Below, piece by piece: positions 50,272 through 58,133 of a stretch of DNA of 64,000 nucleotides; within the stretch, counting starts at the first letter, position 1; the number at the start of each line of letters is the position of its first letter. Origin of the DNA: an uncultured Eubacteriales bacterium (GTDB lineage Bacteria; Bacillota; Clostridia; Oscillospirales; Acutalibacteraceae); NCBI GenBank assembly GCA_934463035.1, contig CAKSIG010000006.1:1-64000 (forward strand). Reading direction: 5' to 3'. The notes beneath the pieces are model-generated. The model searched no databases. It was not told where the DNA came from and saw only the letters and a program-made list of their open reading frames with translations. A program made the translations under genes and the position numbers.

Positions 50272-52185
50272 TTATAATTTCTCAATTGAGTCAAGCCACA
50301 GCTTTGCGGAAGCGTCTGACGGCATACGCCAATCGCCCCTCGGTGAAAGTGTGACTGAACCGACCTTAGGTCCATCCGGCAGGCAGGAGCGTTTGAACTG
50401 CTGTGAGAAAAAGCGCCTTATAAACACTTTCAGCCAATGCAGTATAACGTCGGGCGTATAGTCGCCACCGAATGCCGTGAGCGCCAACCTGTAAATCTTT
50501 TCGGGGGATTCGCCGAAACGTAAAATGTGGTAAAGGAAGAAATCGTGCAGTTCATAGGGACCGACAAGGTCTTCGGTGCGCTGGGCAATGTCGCCGTCAG
50601 CCGTTGCGGGCAGTAATTCGGGCGAAACGGGGGTATCAAGTATGTCAAGCAGAACCTTTTTAAGCTCGTCGCTGCAATTATTTGCTTCATAACGCACAAT
50701 GTAGCGCACAAGCGTTTTCGGAACCGAGGAGTTTACCGCATACATCGACATATGGTCGCCGTTATAGGTCGCCCAGCCGAGGGCTAACTCGGAGAGATCG
50801 CCCGTTCCGATAACCATACCGCCCGTTTTGTTTGCAATATCCATCAAAATCTGCGTCCGTTCGCGCGCCTGTGAATTTTCGTAGGTTACGTCAAAGCAGT
50901 TTTCGTCCTGCCATATATCCTTAAAATGCTGTTTTACCGCTTCGGTTATATTCACTTCTTTAAACGTTACGCCGAGCAAACGGCACAGCTTTTCCGAATT
51001 TGAGTGGGTGCGTTCGGTAGTGCCGAAGCAGGGCATAGTAACCGCATAAATATCGCTTACGGGACGGGAAAGCAGTTTCATCGCCCTGACTGTGACGAGG
51101 AGCGCAAGCGTGCTGTCAAGTCCGCCGGATATTCCGATAACAGCCGTTTTTGAATTGGTGTGGGCAAGGCGTTTGCGAAGACCGTTTGACTGTATTTTCA
51201 AAATTGCCTGCGCGCGCTCGCTTACCGCAAGATCGTCTGACGGTACAAACGGATTTTTTTCGTAATGTCTTGTTATTTCGGTCTTGACTATGTCCTGCGT
51301 AAAGGGTATTTCACGTAATTTATCCGCTGTAACAAATGTCGTGTTGCGGTGGCGCTCCGACGAGAGTTTTTTAACGTCAATCTCGCTTACGGTGAGTTCA
51401 TTACCTGCGAACGGCTTGTTCTCGGCAATAAACGTGCCGTTTTCACATATAAGGCAGTGTCCCGAAAAGACTAAGTCTTGTGTTGATTCGCCGCACCCGG
51501 CAGAGGTGTAAGCGTATCCGCAAATAAGGCGCGCCGAGGTGGAGGATACCAGCGTTCTGCGGTAATCCGCCTTGCCTATAACCTCGTTAGACGCCGAAAG
51601 GTTCGCGATTATAACGGCTCCGTTGCGGCACAGCTTTTCGGAAGGCGGGTCAGCCGACCAAACGTCTTCGCATATTTCAACCCCTAAACAGAAGTCTTCA
51701 AGCTCGCTGTGGCGGAACAGCAGGTCAGTCCCGAACGGGACGGCGGCGCCGTTGATATTCAGCATACTGCCGTCGGCTATTTCGTCGCCCGATTCAAACT
51801 GTCTTTTTTCGTAAAACTCGTTGTAGTTGGGAATGTATGTTTTCGGCACTATTCCGAGTATCGTTCCGTTTTGTATTACAGCGGCGCAGTTATACAGCTT
51901 TGAACGGTATCTCAGAGGTGCGCCGACAGCCGTGACAGGGCGTTTGCCTTGGGTATGGGATGCTATTTTAATAAGCGCGTCCTCCGCCGCAGATAGCAGA
52001 GTGTCCGAAAAGAACAAATCACCGCAGGTGTAGCCCGTAACGCACAATTCAGGCAGGACGAGCAGGTCTGCTCCCGTTTTATCCGCCTTGTCGATTATAT
52101 CGCATATAGACGCTGTGTTGGCGGCGACGTCTGCGACAGTTACGCACGGTACACCGCATACAGTTTTAATAAATCCGTCTTTCAT
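50272..52185 (-). CDS. nadE: Glutamine-dependent NAD+ synthetase
   Basis: The protein (637 residues) fuses an N-terminal C-N hydrolase glutaminase (catalytic Glu in LPELCVTGY, Lys in PKTYIPN, Cys in VEICEDVW) to a C-terminal NAD synthetase with the ATP loop IGISGGLDSTLAL. It amidates nicotinic acid adenine dinucleotide to NAD in the cytoplasm. It lies three bases after the capA-like gene. Confidence 0.96.
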   Translation of the reverse strand: MKDGFIKTVCGVPCVTVADVAANTASICDIIDKADKTGADLLVLPELCVTGYTCGDLFFSDTLLSAAEDALIKIASHTQGKRPVTAVGAPLRYRSKLYNCAAVIQNGTILGIVPKTYIPNYNEFYEKRQFESGDEIADGSMLNINGAAVPFGTDLLFRHSELEDFCLGVEICEDVWSADPPSEKLCRNGAVIIANLSASNEVIGKADYRRTLVSSTSARLICGYAYTSAGCGESTQDLVFSGHCLICENGTFIAENKPFAGNELTVSEIDVKKLSSERHRNTTFVTADKLREIPFTQDIVKTEITRHYEKNPFVPSDDLAVSERAQAILKIQSNGLRKRLAHTNSKTAVIGISGGLDSTLALLVTVRAMKLLSRPVSDIYAVTMPCFGTTERTHSNSEKLCRLLGVTFKEVNITEAVKQHFKDIWQDENCFDVTYENSQARERTQILMDIANKTGGMVIGTGDLSELALGWATYNGDHMSMYAVNSSVPKTLVRYIVRYEANNCSDELKKVLLDILDTPVSPELLPATADGDIAQRTEDLVGPYELHDFFLYHILRFGESPEKIYRLALTAFGGDYTPDVILHWLKVFIRRFFSQQFKRSCLPDGPKVGSVTLSPRGDWRMPSDASAKLWLDSIEKL

Positions 52186-52188
52186 TGT

Positions 52189-53541
52189 TTAACCACCAAA
52201 TCTTATTCCGCAGCCTAAGGTCTGCTGACATTCCGTCAGTCCCTGACCGACGATTGCTTTTGTTCTGTTATATGACGCGGCTGATTTTTGCGCCGCGCTG
52301 CCCGAAAGTCCGTACTTCTGAGAACCGTCGGTTTCATTTTCTAGGGGATATATCGTGTACTGATAACCGCTTCCGCCCTTGTATTTGTCAACCCAAGTCG
52401 GTATTATGTCAACCGACGATATGATCGTTGAACCGTCGCTGTACTTGTCCACCGTGAAGCTGAACATAACTCCGTCCTCGGTGTGACCCGTGGTACATTC
52501 GGGGCTCATAATCTCCTGCCGCTGATTGGAAACCGCGTTGCCCATTGAATAAAGGCATATAGAGGTGTTCTGGCTGTCCTCCGAGTGCAGAAGCTCGATA
52601 GGCTGAACAACGTGCGGGTGGCTGCCTATTATGAAATCGACCCCGAGGTTGCACAGCTTTTGCGCTATGGTCTTCTGCCAAGTATTTTGAGTAAGCTGGT
52701 ATTCTTCGCCCCAATGCATATAGAAAACTATGCGGTCTGCGCCGTCGCTCCTCATAGACTCTATCATCTCTGCGGCTTCGTTGTAGAAATCGTCAATATG
52801 CTCATAAGAAAAAGAATTTATAAGCGAATTGGCTTCCTCAGCTATTATATTTCCGTTTAGTGATTTTCTGCCTGCGGTCTGCGATGCCGTTTCGTAGGTG
52901 AACGCGGTTATTCCGAGTTTAACTCCGTTTACATCCTTTACGGTATAGTTTGGGTCTGCCGCCGCAAGACGCGTGCCGATATAGGGGATTTTTCTTTCTT
53001 TAAGAACATTCAACGTACGTTTAAGACCGAACAATCCCGTGTCATAGCAGTGATTGTTAGTTGTCAGCAATAACGATATACCCGCGTCCTTTATATTGTC
53101 AGCAAGCACGTCGGGAGTGTTAAACGCGGGGTATCCGCTGTATTTGCCCGAATCAGTCCCGCCGAACGTGACTTCAAGATTGGCAACGGCAAGGTCCGCT
53201 TTTTTATAGTATGGCGCGGTTTCCTTGAAAAATGCGCTGAAATCGTACTGCGCCGAGCCTGTTCCCGAGCTTACAATCGCCCCGTCAAGCTGGGTGCTGT
53301 GCACCATAATATCGCCCGTGCTGAGGACGGTTGCCGAGGAAACCTTTTTCACCTGCTCTGAGGACGAACTTTGCTCGCTCGATTTGCTTCCCGACGGTTT
53401 TTTGCCGCCGTGTGAAACAGCCGCGTTGACTATAAACACAATAAGCGTTATTATTGCGGCAAGTGCAAGAGCGCATACCGACAGAAAAATTCTTCTTTTT
53501 ATTATTGCCTTTTGTCTTGCAGTTCTTTGTTTTGACATCAT
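52189..53541 (-). CDS. CapA family membrane-anchored phosphoesterase
   Basis: The protein (450 residues) has an N-terminal membrane anchor (about 18-40), a Ser/Lys-rich linker and a CapA/PGA_cap metallophosphoesterase domain (VLSTGDIMVHS, TNNHCYDTG, FYMHWGEEY, GSHPHVVQP). CapA takes part in poly-gamma-glutamate capsule synthesis in Bacillus, but capB and capC are absent here, so the role is uncertain. The start may also be 53538. AGGTGA lies just upstream. Confidence 0.88.
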   Translation of the reverse strand: MMSKQRTARQKAIIKRRIFLSVCALALAAIITLIVFIVNAAVSHGGKKPSGSKSSEQSSSSEQVKKVSSATVLSTGDIMVHSTQLDGAIVSSGTGSAQYDFSAFFKETAPYYKKADLAVANLEVTFGGTDSGKYSGYPAFNTPDVLADNIKDAGISLLLTTNNHCYDTGLFGLKRTLNVLKERKIPYIGTRLAAADPNYTVKDVNGVKLGITAFTYETASQTAGRKSLNGNIIAEEANSLINSFSYEHIDDFYNEAAEMIESMRSDGADRIVFYMHWGEEYQLTQNTWQKTIAQKLCNLGVDFIIGSHPHVVQPIELLHSEDSQNTSICLYSMGNAVSNQRQEIMSPECTTGHTEDGVMFSFTVDKYSDGSTIISSVDIIPTWVDKYKGGSGYQYTIYPLENETDGSQKYGLSGSAAQKSAASYNRTKAIVGQGLTECQQTLGCGIRFGG

Positions 53542-53571
53542 TTTCACCTATTATCAGATTATTACAGATGT

Positions 53572-53600
53572 ATTATATTATAGATTTCCATAAAATGCAA
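53572..53600 (-). promoter_or_regulatory. Promoter of the capA-nadE operon
   Basis: On the minus strand TTGCAT (53595-53600), a 17-base spacer and TATAAT (53572-53577) form a promoter, with about 30 bases to the start codon. Confidence 0.65.
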
Positions 53601-53607
53601 TACAGGC

Positions 53608-53637
53608 TTGACGAAAACACCATATTTAGTATATAAT
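53608..53637 (+). promoter_or_regulatory. Promoter of the topoisomerase pair
   Basis: TTGACG (53608-53613), an 18-base spacer and TATAAT (53632-53637) lie about 44 bases before the ATG at 53682. It is divergent from the capA promoter. Confidence 0.65.
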
Positions 53638-53681
53638 AAATGAATAAAAACTATATTTATAGCTATCAAGGAGCAGTTTGA

Positions 53682-55664
53682 ATGCCAAAGAAAACTGCCG
53701 ATTACGGCAATGACAGTATAAAAAAACTTGAAGGCCCCGACAGGGTGCGTAAGCGCCCCGGCGTTATATTCGGTTCGGACGGGCTTGACGGTTGCGAACA
53801 TTCGGTGTTTGAAATAATATCCAACTCAATTGACGAGGCAAGAGAAGGCTTCGGCAACAAAATAACGGTTACAAAGTTTGCCGACGGTTCTATTGAGGTT
53901 CAGGACTTCGGCCGCGGCGCGCCCGTTGACTTTAACAACAAGGAGCAGTGCTTTAACTGGGAGCTTCTCTACTGCGAAATGTATGCGGGCGGTAAGTACA
54001 ACACCGAGGAAGGCGCAAACTACGAGTATTCGGTCGGACTGAACGGATTGGGTCTCTGCTCAACGCAGTATTCCTCGGAATATATGGACGTTGAGATAAA
54101 GCGCGACGGGTACAAATACAATCTGCATTTTGAAAAGGGATATAATATCGGCGGCCTTAAAAAAGAACCGTATTCGGGAAAAGATACGGGCACCAAGACA
54201 AGGTGGAAACCCGATATTGAGGTTTTTACCGATATTAACATACCTACCGAGTATTATATAGATACGCTTAAAAGACAGGCTATCGTAAACGACGGGCTGT
54301 TGTTCGTGTTCCGCGAGCAGCAGGGCGCGCGGTTTGTGCAGCAGGAGATAGTCTATAAAAACGGTATAGTGGATTACGTCAACGACACCGTGGGCGAGGA
54401 AAAGCTGACTTCGGTTCAGTTCTGGCAGACCGAACGCAAGGGCAGGGACCGCGAGGACAAGCCCGAATATAAGGTCAAAATAAACGCCGCTCTTTGTTTC
54501 AGCAATCTGCATACGCTTAAAGAGTATTATCACAATTCAAGCTGGCTTGAATACGGCGGTGTGCCCGAAAAGGCTACCCGCAGTGCGTTTGTCGCGCAGA
54601 TAGACGCATATATAAAACAGGCAAACAAGTATAAAAGCGGCGAAAGCAAGATAACGTTTTCCGATGTTGAGGAATGTTTGGTGCTTGTTATATCCTCGTT
54701 CTCAACCGTTACGTCTTATGAAAATCAGACCAAAAAGGCGATAACAAACAAATTTATATATGAGGCAATGGTTGACTTTTTGCGCCACCAGCTTGAAATA
54801 TATTTCATTGAAAACAAGGCTGAGGCTGACAAAATAGCCGATCAGGTGCTTGTGAACAAGCGGAGCCGCGAACGCAGCGAGCGCGAACGAATCAACCTTA
54901 AAAAAACGCTTCAAACCAACAACTCTATGGTGGACAGGGTTCAGAAATTTGTTGACTGCCGCACTAAGGACATAGAACAGCGCGAGCTGTTTATAGTTGA
55001 GGGTGACTCGGCTCTCGGCTCATGTAAGCTGGCGCGCGACGCTGAATTTCAGGCGATAATCCCTGTCAGGGGAAAGATACTCAACTGTCTTAAAGCAGAA
55101 TATGACAAAATTTTCAAAAACGATATAATAACCGACCTTATAAAGGTTCTCGGCTGCGGCGTTGAGGTCAAATCAAAGGCAAACAAGGGACTTGCGACGT
55201 TTGACATAAATGGTCTTCGTTGGAACAAGGTTATAATCTGTACCGACGCGGACGTTGACGGATTTCAGATACGCACCCTTATACTCACTATGATATACCG
55301 TCTTATGCCGACTCTTATAACGGCGGGAAAGGTCTATATTGCCGAAACTCCGCTTTATGAGATAAAGACAAAGGATATGACCTATTTTGCGTATGACGAA
55401 AAAGAAAAGACGGAATCGCTCCAAAAAATCGGCAGCGCAAAGCACGAAATACAGCGTTCAAAGGGACTAGGTGAAAACCAGCCCGATATGATGAACCTTA
55501 CCACAATGAACCCCGAAACCCGCCGTCTTGTTAAAGTTATGCCGCAGGACGCCGAGCGCACCTCACAGATGTTCGATCTGTTGCTTGGCGACAATTTGCA
55601 GGGACGAAAAGACTTTATAGCCGAAAACGGCTATATCTATATCGACGAGGCGGACATTTCATAA
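53682..55664 (+). CDS. parE: Type IIA topoisomerase subunit B (ParE/GyrB-like, divergent)
   Basis: The protein (660 residues) has a GHKL ATPase domain (EIISNSIDEAREGFG, DFGRGAPVD, SVGLNGLGLCSTQ), a transducer domain and a C-terminal TOPRIM domain. The TOPRIM Glu is present in EGDSALGSCKLARD, where gyrases have EGDSAGGSA. The acidic triad is DADVDGFQIRTL, with Gln in place of the usual His. QRSKGLGENQ is conserved. It forms a heterotetramer with the next gene product. It could be topoisomerase IV or an extra gyrase-like enzyme. Confidence 0.88.
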   Translation: MPKKTADYGNDSIKKLEGPDRVRKRPGVIFGSDGLDGCEHSVFEIISNSIDEAREGFGNKITVTKFADGSIEVQDFGRGAPVDFNNKEQCFNWELLYCEMYAGGKYNTEEGANYEYSVGLNGLGLCSTQYSSEYMDVEIKRDGYKYNLHFEKGYNIGGLKKEPYSGKDTGTKTRWKPDIEVFTDINIPTEYYIDTLKRQAIVNDGLLFVFREQQGARFVQQEIVYKNGIVDYVNDTVGEEKLTSVQFWQTERKGRDREDKPEYKVKINAALCFSNLHTLKEYYHNSSWLEYGGVPEKATRSAFVAQIDAYIKQANKYKSGESKITFSDVEECLVLVISSFSTVTSYENQTKKAITNKFIYEAMVDFLRHQLEIYFIENKAEADKIADQVLVNKRSRERSERERINLKKTLQTNNSMVDRVQKFVDCRTKDIEQRELFIVEGDSALGSCKLARDAEFQAIIPVRGKILNCLKAEYDKIFKNDIITDLIKVLGCGVEVKSKANKGLATFDINGLRWNKVIICTDADVDGFQIRTLILTMIYRLMPTLITAGKVYIAETPLYEIKTKDMTYFAYDEKEKTESLQKIGSAKHEIQRSKGLGENQPDMMNLTTMNPETRRLVKVMPQDAERTSQMFDLLLGDNLQGRKDFIAENGYIYIDEADIS

Positions 55665-55697
55665 TTTAGATATTAGATATTAGACGATAGACGTTAG
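55665..55697. repeat. Short TTAGAYRT-like tandem repeat between the topoisomerase genes
   Basis: The 70-base gap contains TTAGATATTAGATATTAGAC followed by GATAGACGTTAGACT, about four or five degenerate copies of an eight-base unit. It lies upstream of the GTG start of the parC gene. Confidence 0.5.
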
Positions 55698-55734
55698 ACT
55701 CTTTCATTTAGTTTTAAGAAGAGAGGAAATTTTT

Positions 55735-57969
55735 GTGGCGAAAAAGAAAACAGAGCCGAAAAAGATAAGGCCTAAAATAAACGCATATATTGCGGGTGCG
55801 GGACTTACGGTTGAACAGCCCATAACCGAAACGCTTGAAACAAACTATATGCCGTATGCTATGAGCGTTATAGTTTCCCGTGCCATACCCGAAATCGACG
55901 GATTTAAGCCGTCCCACCGCAAGCTGCTGTATATGATGTATACTATGGGACTGCTGACGGGCGGAACAATTAAATCGGCAAACATAGTCGGGCGTACTAT
56001 GCAGCTGAACCCTCACGGCGACGCGGCTATCTACGAAACGATGGTGCGTTTGTCCGAGGGCTACCAAGCGCTGTTGCACCCCTACGTTGCTTCAAAAGGC
56101 TCGTTCGGTAAGGCTTATTCGCGCGATATGGCGTATGCCGCTTCCCGTTACACCGAGGCAAAATTGGCGCCGATAGCCACGGAGTTATTCGCTGATATTG
56201 ACAAGGATACGGTTGATTTTGTTGATAACTACGATGCGACTATGAAGGAGCCGACCCTCCTTCCCGTCACATTCCCGTCGGTACTTGTGAACGCAAATAC
56301 GGGAATAGCGGTAGGTATGGCAAGCTCTATTTGTCCGTTCAATCTTCGCGAGGTTTGCGAAACCGCTGTCGCGTATATCAAGGATAATGATATAAACGTA
56401 GCCGATACGCTTTTGGCTCCCGATTTTCCGATAGGCGGACAGCTGCTTTACAGCCGTGAGGATATGGAAAAAATATACGAAACGGGCAGGGGCAGCTTTA
56501 AAGTAAGAAGCGTTTACAGCTTTGATAAATCGCAAAACTGTATTGACATTACCGAAATTCCGCCGACGACTACGACCGAGGCGATAATAGAAAAAATAAT
56601 AGAGCTTGTAAAGGCAAAAAAGGTCACCGAAATCAACGATATACGTGACGAAACCGATTTAAACGGTCTTAAAATCACTATCGACCTTAAACGCGGCGCA
56701 GACCCCGAGCGGCTTATGAAAAAGCTGTTTAAGATGACGACCCTGCAAGACAGTTTTTCCTGCAATTTCAATATACTCATAGCAGGCTCGCCGCGCGTAA
56801 TGGGCGTTAAGGAAATAATATCGGAGTGGGTCGCTTTCAGGGAAGAATGTGTCCGCAGACGTGTGTATTATAAACTTTCAAAAGCTAAGGACAGGCTGCA
56901 CCTGTTAAAGGGTCTTGAAAAAATACTTCTCGACATTGACAAGGCAATAAAAATAGTCCGCGAGACCGATGAAGAATCGCAGGTAGTGCCGAACCTTATG
57001 ATAGGCTTCGGTATCGACGAAATACAGGCGGAATACGTTGCCGAAATAAAACTCCGCCACCTTAACCGTGAGTATATTTTAAAGCGCACAGCCGATATCG
57101 AACAGCTGCAAAATGAAATCGCCGATATGGAGGCAATTCTTAAATCGCGCAGCCGCGTGCTTAAAATAATAGTCGGCGAGCTTGAAGGGGTTATTAAGAA
57201 ATACGGCAAAGACCGCAGGACTGCCATAATCTCCGCCGCCGCCGAAATTGAAGACGAGCAAAACGAACCGATCGACGATTCGCCCGTAACCCTGTTCTTT
57301 ACAAGGGACGGTTATTTTAAGAAAATCACTCCTCAGTCGTTGAGAATGAGCGGCGAGCAGAAGCTCAAAGAGGACGATGAGATAACGCAAACCGAGGAGT
57401 CTACCAATGCGGCAGATCTGTTGTTCTTTACGAGCAAGGCGCAGGTGTATAAATCGAAGACCGCCGATTTCGGCGATTCAAAGGCAAGCCTGCTCGGCGA
57501 GTATATACCGTCAAAGCTCGAATTTGACGAGGACGAGAGCGCGGTTTATATGGTGCAAACCACCGATTACAGCGGACATTTGATATTTATATTCGATAAC
57601 GGCAGAATTTCAAAAGTTCCGCTTTCATCGTATAAAACCAAGACCAACCGCAAAAAATTGATAGGCGCATATTGCGGCAAATTTACCCTCCATACGGTTA
57701 TGTATATAAAGGAGGATATTGATATTCTGCTTAAATCCACAAACGGCAGAATGTTGCTTGTGAATACGGGAGCGCTCTCAACCAAAACCACAAGGGACAA
57801 CAGCGGTATTGCCGTTATGACCCAGAAAAAAGGTCAGCGCGTATCAGTTGCCGAGCCTTATAAGGCGGGTTCGCTTGACAGCGAGCATAGATACCGCACC
57901 AGAAATCTTCCTGCCGCGGGCAGTAAACCGCCTGCCGCAACGGCAGAGCAAGCCGCGATAGAATTATAG
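55735..57969 (+). CDS. parC: Type IIA topoisomerase subunit A (ParC/GyrA-like, divergent)
   Basis: The protein (744 residues, GTG start with AGAGGAAA upstream) has the breakage-reunion domain with KPSHRKLLYMMYTMGL and the quinolone-region text NPHGDAAIYETMVRLSE. The catalytic tyrosine lies in AASRYTEAKL, and a coiled-coil tower carries IEQLQNEIADMEAIL. A beta-pinwheel-like C-terminal domain of reduced size follows. Ala takes the position of the usual quinolone-contact Ser in GDSA. The function should be strand passage with the upstream subunit. Confidence 0.88.
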   Translation: MAKKKTEPKKIRPKINAYIAGAGLTVEQPITETLETNYMPYAMSVIVSRAIPEIDGFKPSHRKLLYMMYTMGLLTGGTIKSANIVGRTMQLNPHGDAAIYETMVRLSEGYQALLHPYVASKGSFGKAYSRDMAYAASRYTEAKLAPIATELFADIDKDTVDFVDNYDATMKEPTLLPVTFPSVLVNANTGIAVGMASSICPFNLREVCETAVAYIKDNDINVADTLLAPDFPIGGQLLYSREDMEKIYETGRGSFKVRSVYSFDKSQNCIDITEIPPTTTTEAIIEKIIELVKAKKVTEINDIRDETDLNGLKITIDLKRGADPERLMKKLFKMTTLQDSFSCNFNILIAGSPRVMGVKEIISEWVAFREECVRRRVYYKLSKAKDRLHLLKGLEKILLDIDKAIKIVRETDEESQVVPNLMIGFGIDEIQAEYVAEIKLRHLNREYILKRTADIEQLQNEIADMEAILKSRSRVLKIIVGELEGVIKKYGKDRRTAIISAAAEIEDEQNEPIDDSPVTLFFTRDGYFKKITPQSLRMSGEQKLKEDDEITQTEESTNAADLLFFTSKAQVYKSKTADFGDSKASLLGEYIPSKLEFDEDESAVYMVQTTDYSGHLIFIFDNGRISKVPLSSYKTKTNRKKLIGAYCGKFTLHTVMYIKEDIDILLKSTNGRMLLVNTGALSTKTTRDNSGIAVMTQKKGQRVSVAEPYKAGSLDSEHRYRTRNLPAAGSKPPAATAEQAAIEL

Positions 57970-58005
57970 TTGAAGTATCGGCGTTGCTGATGTATAATAA
58001 AAAAA

Positions 58006-58026
58006 CCGTCCGATAATTTCGGACGG
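58006..58026. terminator. Stem-loop between the topoisomerase operon and valS
   Basis: CCGTCCGA (58006-58013) and TCGGACGG (58019-58026) form an eight-base-pair stem. A run of A precedes it, so the U-tract would lie on the minus strand. On the plus strand it is a weak terminator. No T-box antiterminator motif was seen before valS. Confidence 0.55.
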
Positions 58027-58133
58027 CCTGTCAAGCCTTGTATGCAAACGCTTAAATGTCGGGCTGACATTAGAATTATTTGTTTTAATACAAAAATTAT
58101 AATATGTAATATATTCCAATCGGAGTGATAATA

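Noticed and set aside
58027..58130. T-box riboswitch before valS
   Set aside because: The leader lacks the conserved AGGGTGGNACCGCG box and specifier structure; only a short stem-loop is present.
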